Positions 30,539-41,817 are shown, counted from the first letter of the stretch. The stretch: 64,000 nt of DNA from Medakamo hakoo (GCA_026636295.1 CP089455.1:372001-436000), one strand, 5' to 3'. Notes: generated by a model from the sequence alone, not told the origin. Translations and numbers: made by a program.

Positions 30539-32227
30539 GGGGGTGGGTGGGGTGTGTGCGTGCGCGCGTGGCCGGGTGTGTTTTTTTTTAGTCTGGTTGG
30601 TGGGGGTACGGGACCGACCGCGCGCGCGCGCAGCGCGGTCTTGGATGGATGGAACAAAAACGACACACTGGGACGGAAAAAAAGGGGGCGGAGGAGCCTC
30701 TTTTTTTACAACCTCTCTTGGTTCACCCGGGCTCACCCCGGGGTGGCTGACTTTGGCGGGCGTCGGGGATGGGAGGCAGAGGGGGCGGGGCGGGCGGGGA
30801 AGGCAGCAGAGGTCTCTCTCGACCCCCCGCACGCACGCGCGTGCGCCGCTACAAAAACCTCCTCAGGAGGCGCGCCGTCCGTGGTTTTGTGTGTGCGCCC
30901 CTCCCACGCTCCCTCATTGCCCGCCTCGCCACAATCTCGGTTCCCACTGTCTTTTAATTCATTTCTTGGTGTAAGCTATGCAGTGCGGGTGTCTCTGTCC
31001 ACTCTCCTTCAAATTTTGGTCACTCCAGCGGGCTGCGCCGCACGGGCGTGGCCTTGCGCCACGCGCCCCGGCCGGCGGCGGCGGGCGGCGCCCGACAGAC
31101 GGCGGGCGTAATCGGAGGCGGGGCGGCGGCGGCTTTGGCGGCGCGCCCGCCGCGCGCGCGCGGCGCGGCGGCAGGGCCCGCTTTCGACGACCGCGGTGCC
31201 CGCGGCGCCCGGCCGCGTTTATTAGGCGCGGGGGCGCCGCCGCCGCCGCCGTCGACGCTGCCCGCGCTCGGCCGCCCGCGCTTTGACCGCTTCGCCGCGG
31301 CGGGAGGTGCCGCTTCCGCGACGGGAGACGTTTCTAGGGAGGAAGCCGTCGCGATGCTGGGCGCGTCGGCGGAGGGGGAGGCGGGCGGGGCGGGCGGGCG
31401 GGCGGCGGTCGGGGCGGACGCGCGGCCGTCAGCCGTGAGGGCGGCCGCGGGGGCGGCGGCCAGCCCAGGCCGGGCGCGCTTTGTCAGAGGCGCCTGTGTG
31501 CGTTGGCGTTTTGGGCAGGGAGGCGGGCAGGCGTGAGGATCGACCTGTTTCGCGCTCGCATGGCCGGCTCACACACGCGTGCAGCCTGACAGAGGTGGGC
31601 GGGCGAGGCGGGGTCGCCCAGCCACGGCGGGACCGCACATCGGAGAGTGCAAAAAAAGCGGCTCTTGAGTCCCCTCGCACACGCGTGTGCGCCAAAACCG
31701 AGCAAAAACAAAGAATCCTCTCACCTCGACGGCCGCCCCCTCTTCCAGGAGACGCTTGCCCCCCGACGACGAGGCTAGGACTGGGGCTGCTCCAGGTGGG
31801 GAGGGAGGAGGGAGGGGTGCGTGAGCGTGGCGGGCAGACGAAGCGGCATGGCTTTTTTTTTCGCGGCCCGAAGGGCCGAGCGCAGGGGGTGGCATGGTTG
31901 ACCCCCGCCGCTCACGGGGCCGCCCCGCGGGCTTGCGCCCCCTGCGCGTCCTCGCGTCTCCGGGGGGCGGGTGCCTGACTCTCCGCACCTGGAGCGAGTG
32001 TGTCCATGGTGGAGGCGTGCTGCGGCGCGGGGCGGGAGGAGGGTGGGGGGAGGCCGCAGATGGCTTTCGGCTCGCGCGCGCGCCGGGGTGGGGGAGAGGG
32101 AGGAGTGAGGCGGGCAGCGGAAAAGCGCGCACGCACTCCCCCCACTCTTTTTGCCGGCGGAAGCGCACGCCGCCGCGCAGTCCATCGGGCGGTGGGCGGC
32201 GGCCCAGACTCCCAACGCCAGAGCCCA
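30539..32227 (+). other. Upstream region with possible 5' exons of the ePHD-AAA+ gene
   Basis: An open stretch at about 30,958-31,536 encodes basic Ala/Gly/Arg-rich sequence with coding-like parts (GRPRFDRFAAAGG, DVSREEAVAMLGASAEG) but has no early ATG. A short exon-like piece ending about 31,796 (RRLPPDDEARTGAAP) could join to 32,179 in frame. I could not build one consistent chain of splice phases, so these are candidate exons only. The first few hundred bases (30,539-30,960) look like the calredoxin 3' UTR and spacer. Confidence 0.35.
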
Positions 32228-35200
32228 ATGGACGACCTCACCGCCTGCGCCCTGTGCGGCGGCGGCGACGGCGTCCTGGGAGGGTCGCTCGGCCCGTTGC
32301 TCGGCCCCATCCCCGGCGCGGGCCCGCACGGGGGGGGCGCGGGCGCCGTCCACCGGGCGTGCGGCCTGTGGAGCCCAGAGGTACGGACGAAGGGCTGGCC
32401 ACGGTCACAAACACACACCGACACCCGTGGAGCTGGGCGTGGAGGCGCGCCCCCCACCCCCTCCACGGGCATTCGTTTTTCCTCCCACATGCACACACTC
32501 ACTTCAACCTGCACCCCCCTGCACCCCTCCCCCCTGCCCCCCTCTTTTCTGCAGGTCTTCCAAACCACGCGCGGCACCCTGGCCGGCCTGCGGTCCGCCG
32601 TCCGCCGTGGCCGCCACTTGGCCTGCGCCGTCTGCGGCGGGCGCGGCGCCACCGTCGGCTGCCGCGTCGACGAGTGCGCCCGCTCCTTCCACCTGCCCTG
32701 CGCGGCCGGCCCGGGCGGCGGGTGCGCGTTCTTCCCGTCCGCCTACGCCCTGGCGTGCGCGGAGCACGCGCCCTGGTTTGCGGCGGAGCTGGCGGCTGAG
32801 CGGCGCCGGGCGGCGGGGGGTGAATCCGAGGAAGAAGGCGACGGCGGCGGCGGCCAGGAAGGCGCCGCCCCGCCCGCCGCGCACACCACCAAACACCCGG
32901 TGCCGGCGGCCGAGGTGGCGGCCGCGGAGCGGGCGGCGGCGAGGGCGGCGGCGGCGCGTGCCCGGTCCGCCGCACGTGCTGCCGCCGAAGACGCGGCCGA
33001 GGGCGGTGGAGTGCTGCCGTTTGCGTTTGGCGGGCCGCTGAGCGCCGCGGCGGCGGACGCGGCGGCGGCCACTGCCGCGCCAGGCGGCGGCGGGGGCGAC
33101 GCCGCCGCCCTGGCCGAGGACGAAGCCCGCTTCCGCGCGCGGGAGGCGCGGCGCGACGCGCGCACGGTGGCGTCCCTGGCGCCCGTGTTTCTGGGCGGCG
33201 GCGACGTGCCACCCACGCCTGAAGAAGACGGTGGACCGGGCTTCTCCGAGCTGGCGGGCGCGGATGCGGCCGCGGCCGCGCTGCGCGAGGCCGTGCTGCT
33301 CCCCCTGCTCTACCCGGCCGCCTTTGCGTCCCTGGGCGTCGACCCGCCGCGGGGCGTCCTGCTCCACGGCGCGCCCGGCACAGGCAAGACGCTCGCCGTG
33401 CGCGCCCTGGCCCGTGCCGTCGGCCGGGCCCTGGCGCGCGAGCGGGGCGGGGCCGCGCGCGTCGCGGTCTACGCCCGGCGCGGCGCCGACTGCCTCGGCA
33501 AGTTCGCGGGGGACGCGGAGCGGACGCTGCGCCTGCTGTTTGCGGACGCGGCTTCGCACGCGCCGTCCATCATCTTCATCGATGAGATCGATGGGCTGGC
33601 GCCCGCTCGCCCGCCCGGCGGCGGCGGGGACGGACCGCCCGCGGGGTCGGCCACCCACGCGTCGGTCGTCGCGACGCTGCTGTCTCTCATGGATGGCCTG
33701 GCGCCCCGGGGCCGGGTGGCCGTCCTGGCCGCCACCAACCGGGCGGACGCGCTGGACCCCGCCCTGCGCCGGCCGGGCCGGTTCGACCGCGAAGTGCGCT
33801 TCGGCCTGCCCGGGCTGGAGGGGCGGGCCGCCATCCTGCGCGTCCACACGCGCGCCTGGGGCCGTGCCTCGTGTCCGTCGCCGTCCCTGCTGGCCCGCTT
33901 GGCGGCCGCCACGCCCGGCTTTGCGGGCGCGGACCTGGCCGCCCTGGCGGGCGGGGCCGCCCTGGCCGCGGCCCGGCGGACGGCGCCCGGGCTGTTCGCG
34001 TCGGCCGCGGCGGCGGGCGAGGGCGGCGGCGCGGCGCTGCCGTCCGCCTCCTCCCTGCCCTTTCCCCTCCCGCCGCCGCCGGGCGCGGCCGCCCCGCTGA
34101 CGACGGCGGCTGTGAGACGGTTGGTGTCTACTGTAACCGTCAGGCCCCGGGACTGGGAGGCGGCGCTGGCGTCCGCGCCCCCACCGTGCGCGGCCCGCGG
34201 CAGTGGCGGCGGCGCGGACGCAGTCGGCGCGCCGCCCCCGCCGCACCTGGCCCCGCTGCTCGCACCCGCCCTGGCCCGGGCATTGGCGGCGCTGGGGCCG
34301 GTGGGCGGGGCGGCCTTACCGGCTGGTGTTGCGGCTGCTGCGTCCCGGGCGGCCAAGGATTTGGCGGCCGGCGGGCGGGTGAGTGCGGGCGCCGTGGCCG
34401 CCGCGGCCGACGCGCTCAGTGGTCGCTGCGACAGCGCGACGCCCACCGCTCCTCCCGCCTGGGCGGCCGACGACGACGACGACGACGACGACGACGGCGC
34501 CGACCCCTTCTCCCCGCTCACACCCGCCGCCGCGGCCGCCACCGCGGCCGCGCTGGCCCCTGCCGCCCCGCCCCGCCCGCCCGTCCGCGTTTTATTCACG
34601 GGAGACGGAAGCAGCGGCACGCTTGCCTCGGCCGCTGCCGCCGCGCTTCTGTCCGCTCTGGCCGCGGGCGGCGGGTCGCCCGACCGGGCTGGTTTGGGCG
34701 ACATGCTGGCGGCTGGCAGCGGTGACGCGGCAGCGGGCGCGTGCTCCCTAGCCCGCGACGCGGGCCGGCGGGCGGGCGCCGCCGTCCCCGCCGTCCTCCA
34801 CCTGCCGCGCCTGGAGGCGTGGGCGGTCGTGGGCGGACGCGCGGACGGGGAGGACGCAGAAGGCGAGAACGGGTGCGGGAGCGAGAGCGAAGCCGACGAG
34901 TCGTCCGACCCGTCCTTACTCTCCCCACCCCTCGCCCGGGCCGCGCCGCTTGCCGGCCTGGCCGCGGCCGGGCGGCTGGGCGAGCTCGCGGGCGGTGGCG
35001 TGGGCGCGCCCCTCCCGCCCACCCCCACCGCCGCCCCCGCCCCCTCCGCCCTGTGGCGGGTGATGGCATCCGCCCTGGCGGAGGAGGAAGGGGGAGGCGG
35101 CCGCCGCATCGTCGTCGTCGCGGACACTGCCCTCGCCCCGGACTCCCTGCCTGCCGAAGTGGCGGCGTTTTTCGGGGGGGGGCGTGTGCCGGCCGCGTGC

Positions 35201-36640
35201 GCCCCTCCCCTTGCGCCAAGCCTCGCCCTGCCCGCCCTCCAAGACAGCCCCCCGCCCCCTGCCGCCTGGGCGGCCGCTCTAGACGCGGGCGCGGACGAGG
35301 TCGCGGCGGCTGTCACGGCGGGCACAGCGGCTGCCGTGCGGGCGGCGGCGGCGCGCGCGCGCGCCCACTCGCGCACAGGAGAGGAGGCGGCGGCTGGGGA
35401 GCCTCCACCGCCGCCGCCGCCCTCCTCCCCGCCCACCGCCATCCCGCTCTTGGGCCGGGCCGACTACGTCAACGCCGATGACCTGGACCGCGGGCGGGCC
35501 TTGACCGCCTCCCTGGCGTCGGCGATCGCGGAGGTCGGGCGGCGGCTGGGCCGCGACGCGCGCGCTGTGCGCACCGCGCTCGAGTGCCTCGGCGGCGGCG
35601 CACCTGCGAGGACGCTGCGTTCCGGCGCCGTCCTGCCGGCCGTCCGGGCTCGCACGGCCGCGCCGTTTGCCGAGCTGGGCGCCGCCGCGGCGGGCGGCGC
35701 ATACCGCGCGGACGCGGCCCGGCTGGCGGACGACGTGCGCGCGGCGGCCGCGCGAGTGCGGGCGACGGCGGCCCTCCCCTCCCCGCCGCCCTGGGCGGGT
35801 CCGGCCGCCGCCGCGGCGGCCGCTTTGGAAGACGACGTGTGTGCGGCCCTGGACGAAGCCCTGCTGAGTTTGGGGCTGTCCTACAGCGCCGCGCCGGGCG
35901 AGGCGGCGTCCGTAAGCGCGGCAGGGGTCGCGGCCGCGCGCGCCCGGGCGTGCCTTGTCGCAGCCGCGGCGGCGGCGGACGGGCCGGCCGGCGCCCTCCC
36001 TCCCTCCACGTCCGCACCAACGCCCGGCACGGCTGCCCGGCCCCTTGCCGGGCCTGGAGGTGGCTGGGGCGCTGACTCCGACGACGACAGCGACGCGGAC
36101 GGAGGCTGGGCAGGGGAGGCGCGCCCGCCGGGTGCGACCACACTGCGCCGTGGGGCCAGCGGCCGGGTCGGCAGCCTGTCGCTGCCCCTGCCACCACAAC
36201 CACCGCCGCGCCAGCCGTCGTTCGAGGTGGCGACGGCGGCCGTGGCTACAGGAGGAGGGCGGCGTGAGGTCGGTGCGGAGGTGGAACCGGCGGCGGAGGT
36301 CGAAGAAGACGAGGCTGCCGCCGCGGCCGGCGCGGCGTCCGCCGCCCGCCAGGCCCGGCCGGCCCGCCCGCTGGGCCTGAGAGCGGTGGGTGCAGCCCTG
36401 GCGGCGCACGCCGTGGACGCGGGTCCCCTGAGGGCGGCACTGGAACGGGCGGCGGGCGGCAGTCCCCTCTCCCTGCACGCGGCCGTCCGCGCGGCATGCG
36501 GCGCGGCGGCCGCCGCCGCCGCGTGTTGGTCGGCGCCCGCCGGTCCTCAGGCTGGGGAGGAGAGGGGCTGGATCGAGGCCTGTGTGGCGGGCGTGGCGGG
36601 CGCGGCCGGCGCCGCGGCGGTGGGCGCGCTGGCCGAGTGA
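32228..36640 (+). CDS. ePHD-finger AAA+ ATPase (plant CDC48-related chromatin type)
   Basis: Supported exons are 32228-32380 and 32555-36640 (1,412 aa from this ATG; more N-terminal exons are possible). The extended PHD has the zinc ligands in TACALCGGG, HRACGLWSPE, LACAVCGGRGATVGC and CARSFHLPCA..GC..ACAEHA. After an Ala/Glu linker comes a full AAA+ module: LHGAPGTGKT (Walker A), IIFIDEIDGLAP (Walker B), AATNRADALDPALRRPGRFDREV (sensor 1 and arginine finger). A second, degenerate module follows with FTGDGSSGT, lacking the Walker A lysine. The ePHD plus one active and one dead AAA+ matches a plant family of CDC48/ATAD2-related nuclear ATPases. Long Ala-rich C-terminal part. It ends 88 bp from SPRTN, converging. 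Confidence 0.8.
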   Translation: MDDLTACALCGGGDGVLGGSLGPLLGPIPGAGPHGGGAGAVHRACGLWSPEVRTKGWPRSQTHTDTRGAGRGGAPPTPSTGIRFSSHMHTLTSTCTPLHPSPLPPSFLQVFQTTRGTLAGLRSAVRRGRHLACAVCGGRGATVGCRVDECARSFHLPCAAGPGGGCAFFPSAYALACAEHAPWFAAELAAERRRAAGGESEEEGDGGGGQEGAAPPAAHTTKHPVPAAEVAAAERAAARAAAARARSAARAAAEDAAEGGGVLPFAFGGPLSAAAADAAAATAAPGGGGGDAAALAEDEARFRAREARRDARTVASLAPVFLGGGDVPPTPEEDGGPGFSELAGADAAAAALREAVLLPLLYPAAFASLGVDPPRGVLLHGAPGTGKTLAVRALARAVGRALARERGGAARVAVYARRGADCLGKFAGDAERTLRLLFADAASHAPSIIFIDEIDGLAPARPPGGGGDGPPAGSATHASVVATLLSLMDGLAPRGRVAVLAATNRADALDPALRRPGRFDREVRFGLPGLEGRAAILRVHTRAWGRASCPSPSLLARLAAATPGFAGADLAALAGGAALAAARRTAPGLFASAAAAGEGGGAALPSASSLPFPLPPPPGAAAPLTTAAVRRLVSTVTVRPRDWEAALASAPPPCAARGSGGGADAVGAPPPPHLAPLLAPALARALAALGPVGGAALPAGVAAAASRAAKDLAAGGRVSAGAVAAAADALSGRCDSATPTAPPAWAADDDDDDDDDGADPFSPLTPAAAAATAAALAPAAPPRPPVRVLFTGDGSSGTLASAAAAALLSALAAGGGSPDRAGLGDMLAAGSGDAAAGACSLARDAGRRAGAAVPAVLHLPRLEAWAVVGGRADGEDAEGENGCGSESEADESSDPSLLSPPLARAAPLAGLAAAGRLGELAGGGVGAPLPPTPTAAPAPSALWRVMASALAEEEGGGGRRIVVVADTALAPDSLPAEVAAFFGGGRVPAACAPPLAPSLALPALQDSPPPPAAWAAALDAGADEVAAAVTAGTAAAVRAAAARARAHSRTGEEAAAGEPPPPPPPSSPPTAIPLLGRADYVNADDLDRGRALTASLASAIAEVGRRLGRDARAVRTALECLGGGAPARTLRSGAVLPAVRARTAAPFAELGAAAAGGAYRADAARLADDVRAAAARVRATAALPSPPPWAGPAAAAAAALEDDVCAALDEALLSLGLSYSAAPGEAASVSAAGVAAARARACLVAAAAAADGPAGALPPSTSAPTPGTAARPLAGPGGGWGADSDDDSDADGGWAGEARPPGATTLRRGASGRVGSLSLPLPPQPPPRQPSFEVATAAVATGGGRREVGAEVEPAAEVEEDEAAAAAGAASAARQARPARPLGLRAVGAALAAHAVDAGPLRAALERAAGGSPLSLHAAVRAACGAAAAAAACWSAPAGPQAGEERGWIEACVAGVAGAAGAAAVGALAE

Positions 36641-36728
36641 TGAAAACACCCCGGTGGGGTGGGGGGGGGGGGGACTCTTTTTAGGGTGCCAAAAAACTAG
36701 AATGCTGCCTCACACACACTTCTTTCCC

Positions 36729-38045
36729 CTAATCGTCGAGCACAATGATGGGCCCCTCACCCGGCTCGTCCCCGTCGTCGTCGCTGCTGTCCAAGACGAG
36801 GACGGGTGAGGGCGAGCGGGACCGTTTGGGCGGCTGGGCGGGCGGCGGCGCCGCCGACCCACTCTCTCCACCACCGGCGCCCGCGCGCACGAAAAATGCG
36901 TCCAGGCTGCCCTGACCCGGCCCCGTGCCCGCGACGGCGGCGCCCTTGCGCCGGACGCCACTGCTCGCATCCGCTCCTCCGCCATCCGCCTTCTTCCTCC
37001 CACGGCCCTTGGGCGGCGGGCCCGCCACTTTCACCCACCCGCCCCCGCACGCGGCCGCGTGGCCGTGCCACCAGCACCCGCGCCCGTCACACGGCCGCGG
37101 CCCGCCGCCGCCGCCCGCCCGCCGCCCAGCCCGCACGCAGTCCGCGGGTTGAGGCGCTCGGTTGGATGCCCGCTTGACCAGGGTCCCGCACGGGCCCGTG
37201 CACGCCCAGTGGTGCACCCGCAGCGACTCGACCTCGGCGTGGAAGGAGTGATACACCTCGATCCTGTACCCGGCCCGCGGCCGCAGCGGGTCGGGCACGA
37301 CGCCGGCCGGCCCGGCGCCGCGCAGGCCGCCGTACCCGCCTCCGTTGCGGGACAGGCCCCGGCCCGCGTTGATGCGGGCCGCGTGCGCCATGAAGCGCGG
37401 GCCGTGGCCGCCCGGGTCCCTTTCCCCCGACAGGAAGACGGCCGCGTGCACCATTTCGTGGAGCAGCGTGTTTTTCAGGTCCGAGGGAGGGCGCAAGGAC
37501 AGCAGGGGCGCGGACAGGCGGATGCGCGGCGCGTCGCCGCGACTGTTGGAGAAGGTGCACGTCCCCGCGCACAGCGTCATGCGCGGCGCCCACTCCACCG
37601 ACACGGCGGCCAGCGCGGAATTGAAGTAGAGGGCGTTGTAGTGGGCGAACAGGCCGTGGACGTCGGGCGTGGGGTCGTACAGGTCGAAGAGGGCGGACGG
37701 GTCGGAGGCGGCGTCGGCGGCGTCGGAGGTGGACGGAGCGTCGGGGGTCGAGACCGCGGCGTCGGCCGCGGCGAGCGCGCGGGCGAGGGCTTCGTCGTCC
37801 GCTGTGGACGGGCCGGCGCCGTTTCCCCTGCCGCCCGCCGCCTCATCCAGGGTTGCCACGTCCGCAGCCAGCACAGCGACAATCGCTTCGGCGGACGCCC
37901 GGTCCAGGGACGGCGGTGGCGGCCGGTTTTGTGCGGGCATTGGCGCGGGCTCGGCACGCAGGAAAACCACGTCCGGCTGGGAGGAGGGAGGACTGCCGCA
38001 CCCGGTGCCGCCGTCGCACTGGGTGCGCGGAACAGCGCTGTCCAT
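36729..38045 (-). CDS. SPRTN-like DNA-protein crosslink metalloprotease
   Basis: Single exon, 438 aa. The SprT domain (about residues 125-290) begins DLYDPTPDVHGLFAHYNALYF and has the zinc site HEMVH at 196-200 with a further His downstream (GGHGPRFMAHA). A zinc-ribbon-like part follows with paired cysteines (CTGPCG, DCVRAG, PCDGRGC). A PIP-box, QGSLDAFF, for binding PCNA lies near residue 385, and the C-terminus is acidic with a SUMO-interaction-like PIIVLDD. I see no UBZ ubiquitin-binding zinc finger at the C-terminus, as in animal SPRTN. The enzyme digests proteins covalently trapped on DNA during replication. An Ala/Asp/Ser-rich N-terminal extension precedes the domain. Confidence 0.88.
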   Translation of the reverse strand: MDSAVPRTQCDGGTGCGSPPSSQPDVVFLRAEPAPMPAQNRPPPPSLDRASAEAIVAVLAADVATLDEAAGGRGNGAGPSTADDEALARALAAADAAVSTPDAPSTSDAADAASDPSALFDLYDPTPDVHGLFAHYNALYFNSALAAVSVEWAPRMTLCAGTCTFSNSRGDAPRIRLSAPLLSLRPPSDLKNTLLHEMVHAAVFLSGERDPGGHGPRFMAHAARINAGRGLSRNGGGYGGLRGAGPAGVVPDPLRPRAGYRIEVYHSFHAEVESLRVHHWACTGPCGTLVKRASNRAPQPADCVRAGRRAGGGGGPRPCDGRGCWWHGHAAACGGGWVKVAGPPPKGRGRKKADGGGADASSGVRRKGAAVAGTGPGQGSLDAFFVRAGAGGGESGSAAPPPAQPPKRSRSPSPVLVLDSSDDDGDEPGEGPIIVLDD

Positions 38046-38223
38046 GGTGGAGGGTGTGGGTGCGTCAGCCCACCCGCCTGGGAGGGCCCGCACGCACGCG
38101 AGATTTGCGCGCCTCACGCTGTGAACGCTGTGTGCGCGAGGCAGACCCGCTGAAAAAAAAAAACAGACCCTCCACAGCAGCAACCACAACAGTGCGCCCG
38201 CTCCCTCCCCCTCCCAACCTCTC

Positions 38224-41044
38224 TCACGGCTGCTCCCCCACGACCGCGCTCGCCGCCGCGGGCACAGGCACCGCCCGCATCGCCGCCACCGCCGCATACG
38301 TCGCTCCACCGGGCGGGGCCAGCAGCCGCGGCAGGGCCGGCGGCGCTTTGCGCGGCGGCGCGCCGACCCCCACCCACGCGCCCACGGGCGTCGACGCCGC
38401 CGCCAGGATGTCGTCGACGAGGTCGCCCGGCAGGGACCAGGGTCCGCACCCTGCCGGACGGCGGGCTGCGGGCAGCGACGCAATGCAAAGGAACGCCGCC
38501 GCCGCCGCTCTCCAGGCGGGCGGGCGCGCGCGCCCGTCCCCACACCCGCGGTGCCGCTCGGCCGCCGGGTCCCAGGCCGGCGCCAGGACGGCCCACTCCG
38601 CCAGGCCGGCGCGTGTGGCGGCCAGGAGGCGCCCGCCCGGCGTGGCGGCCAGCCCGGCCACGCGCGGCAGGGGGATGAGGCCGTCCGGGCCGTCGCCGCC
38701 CCGCCGCACGGGCGGGAGCTTGGTCAGCCCGCCCGGCACGTGCCGCAGGTCCGCGGCGTACGCCCGCCTCGCGGCCTCCGCAAAGACGAGCGTGGCCGGG
38801 GCGCCGGGCAGGAACGTCGCGGCGAGGACGGGCCGCCCCGCCGCCTCGATGCGGAGCAGGGGCTGCCCCCGGGGCACGTGCCACACAAACGCGGCGCGCA
38901 GCGCGTCGGACGTCGCCGCCAGCAGGGACGAGTCGGGCGACCAGGCGGCGTACTGGGCGCCCACGTCCAGCGTGACGGCGGGGTGGGCGGCGACGGCGTG
39001 CGCGCCGCCGCCCGCCCCGCCCGCCCCGACGCGGGAGCGCAGGCGGGGCGGGGCGTCGACGCCAAAGGCGAGGCGGAGCGCGCCCGACCCGGGCGGGGCG
39101 AGGCGCGGGTTGGCGGCCGGCGGCGCCACCGCCCGCCCACTCCCGCCGCCCTGCGCGGCCGCCGCGGCCGCCGGCCCGCACGCGGCTTCTTTCGCTGTGT
39201 ACGGCGCAGGTCCCCCACCCCTCAGCACGTACGCGGCGGGGAAGTCGCCGACGACGGCGATGGAGCGCCCGTCGGGCGAGGGCAGCGCCAGGTTGACGGG
39301 GCGGGGGAACGGGCCGGAGACGGCGGTGCGCGTCCCGCCCGCGGGCGTGATGCCGCCGCCGTCCGGTGTCGCAGCGTACGCGTCCAGCGCACGGGTGCGG
39401 TGCGCCGGGCCCGCGGCGAGCGTGTTGGGCGGCGGCGGCGGCGGCGGAGCGCCTCCACCACCACCGCCGTCGTCGTCGTCGTCCGCACGCAGGGATGTGA
39501 CGGCCAGGGCGTCCGGATTGCCCGGCACGCCGCCATTGGCGCCCAAAACTCCGGGCACAGCACCGCACGGATCCAGAAAGTAGACGTACCGGTCCTGGAC
39601 GGCCGCCACCAGCATTAAACGACCCGCCACGTGGCCGAATCTCAGGCCGTTGACCATGTTGTTGTTGGCGACGGCGGCTAAAGCACCGCCCAAGGCACAG
39701 ACGGCGGTCGGGCGCAGGTGGGCGGGCGTCGGGGTGATGGCGGCGGCGTCGCTCTCGGCGGGCGGAGGAGGAGGAGGAGGAGGCGCGGCGGCGGCGGCGC
39801 CTGCTGCTGGTGGCCCCGCCCTCGCGGCCGGTGCCGCCGCCGCGGCGGCGCGTGCCGCCGCCGCCGCGGCGCGGCCGCACAGCCCGCACCCGGGCAGCCC
39901 CGGGCACCGCTCCAGCCGCAGCATGGCCACCACGCCCAGGTCCCCGCCCAGGGCCAGGTACCGGCCGTCGGGCGACCGGGCGACCGTGTAGGGCTCGACC
40001 TGGGTGTACAGGGCGCGGGCCAGGAGGCGCGGCGGCGGTGGGGGTGGTCGCGGCGCGGCGGTGGTGGTGGGCGTCGCCCCGCCCGGGCCCGGCTTGGGCG
40101 GGGGCGGCGTCGACCGCGGCAGACGCCACACGGAAACGGTGAAGCGGTCGACCAGGACGACGTCTTCCTCGCCCGGCGACGGCTTCAGGCAGCCGCCCAG
40201 GTCCGCGGCGGGCCCGGCCGCGAGCGCGTCGGCGGCCTGGAAGTGGGACGAGGCGGCTGCGAGCGACGGGTGGAGGGTCGCGGGCCCGGCCACGTACGCG
40301 CCGCGCCCGCCCTCGCCCGCGCCGTCGCCCGGCGCGGTGCGGCCTGAGAGAGGGTCTGGACCGGGGGCGGGGCGGAGCGGGGCGGGGCGGCGGCCGGCAC
40401 CGATGGCGGCCGCCTCGTCGCCTGAGTCGTCCGTGACGGCACCGGGCGCCATCTCGTCTTGGCCGCCGTCCAGCAGCAGCCCGTCGCCGAGCTCGCCGTC
40501 GCCGGGCGCTGCGGCGGCGGCAGCTGCTGCCGCGACCAGCATGGCGGCGGCGAGGTCTGCCGCCCGGGCCCGGCCGTCGCCGCCGCCCATCTCCGCAGCT
40601 TCGGCCGCGGCCTGCGCAGCCGCCGCGGCCTCGTCCTCGCTCATGAACGAGTCGCCGTCCGTTTCGTCGTCATCCGATTCGCCGTCGTCGCCCTCGTAGT
40701 CGTCGTCATCGGAAGACGTGGCCATGGCGGAGTCGGACGCGCCGGTCGTGTCGGACGTGCCCAGGGATTCCGAGACGGCCGGCGGGTGGATGAAGGGGGG
40801 AGGCGGCGCGGGTTGGGCGCCGTCGAATTCGGCCGGTGGGCGGTTGTCTCCCGGCTCGCCGCCCGGTCCGCCCGGCGCCTGTGGGGTGTGAAGAGTACGT
40901 GGCTTGCGCGTGAGCGTGTCGTGTGGGCCGGGAGACGGGCGCGGGCTTTCTTCTTCAGGCGCGGGGAGAGACACACAAGCGCGCTCGCTTGTCTTTTCGT
41001 CTGCCCAGGTCAATTCTCACCTCGCCGCCGCCGTCCATGTCCAT
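38224..41044 (-). CDS. WD40-like protein of unknown function
   Basis: Two exons, 41044-41021 and 40878-38224 (892 aa). The first exon encodes only MDMDGGGE. An acidic N-terminus (SSDDDDYEGDDGESDDDETDGDSFMSEDE) precedes a propeller-like region with VEPYTVARSPDGRYLALGGDLG, VANNNMVNGLRFGHVAGRLMLV, NLALPSPDGRSIAVVGDF and YAAWSPDSSLLAATSDALRAAFVWHV. Conserved segments are separated by long Ala/Gly/Pro inserts. The arrangement resembles fungal and plant WD proteins of the DUF2415 kind, but this is uncertain. Near the end WSLPGDLVDDILA looks like the start of an F-box-like helix. Likely nuclear or cytosolic. It lies 178 bp upstream of SPRTN on the same strand. Confidence 0.65.
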
Positions 41045-41334
41045 CGTGTCCTCTCGCTGACACGCGCGTGCGTGTCGTGCACGCGCGTGTGGGGGGAGAG
41101 GGTGGGTGCGGATTGGGCGCGCGCTGAGCGTGCGCGCTGGGTTTAACGAGGCATTCGGGCGCGTCGTCCGAACGAGCGGGCGGATGGATAGAGAATGGAG
41201 ACACACCCTCCTAAAACCTTCGTCCTCAGTCCCCCTCTTTTCTACAAAAAGCAAACGCGGGGAGGGAGAGACCAGCGCGCAATCTCGGGCCCTGGTCTCC
41301 CCCTCACTCATCCCAAACTCTAACAAAAGGCACT

Positions 41335-41817
41335 TCACTGGAGCGCGCACCCGCAGCACGGGCCGCCCCCACCACTCCCACCCCCACCGCCAGCGCCGGG
41401 CTTCTTCCCACTCCTGTCCTCGGGCCGGCGAACCACGACGTGCACGCTCACGACTTCCGGTTGGGGGGCCAGGCGCGGCACAGCCGCGTCAATGAAGCGT
41501 TCGTCAGGGGTCAGGCGGCGCCCGGCCGCGATGAGGAGGAGGGCGGCCGGCGTGGTGGGCGCACAGCCGGCCAGGCCGGGCGGCCACGCCTCGAACAACC
41601 GGTCGCGCAGGGCGGCGACGGTCTCGTCGGGGGAAACGGTCGAGGAGATGTCGCCAGCCTGACAGATGGCGCGCACGCGGACGGGGCGGGCGCCCTTGGT
41701 CGGGGTGGCCGCCGCGTCGTCGGCGGCAGGAGGGGGCGGGGTGGTCGGCCGGGGCGCAGCAGCAGCAGCGGGCGCGCGCGCCTCCCCCGCGCGCCCGTCG
41801 CCGGCATCGGCCGTCAT
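41335..41817 (-). CDS. Membrane-anchored ubiquitin-fold (MUB) protein
   Basis: Single exon, 160 aa. After an Ala/Pro-rich head, the ubiquitin-like fold reads VRVRAICQAGDISSTVSPDETVAALRDRLF, then AALLLIAAGRRLTPDERF and VVSVHVVVRRPE. A Gly/Lys-rich linker ends in CCGCALQ. The terminal CALQ is a CaaX box for prenylation and the preceding cysteines may be palmitoylated, as in plant MUBs, which hold certain E2 enzymes at the plasma membrane. Size and order fit the family, except for the added N-terminal head. A divergent promoter of about 270 bp is shared with the DLDG1-like gene. Confidence 0.85.
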   Translation of the reverse strand: MTADAGDGRAGEARAPAAAAAPRPTTPPPPAADDAAATPTKGARPVRVRAICQAGDISSTVSPDETVAALRDRLFEAWPPGLAGCAPTTPAALLLIAAGRRLTPDERFIDAAVPRLAPQPEVVSVHVVVRRPEDRSGKKPGAGGGGGSGGGGPCCGCALQ

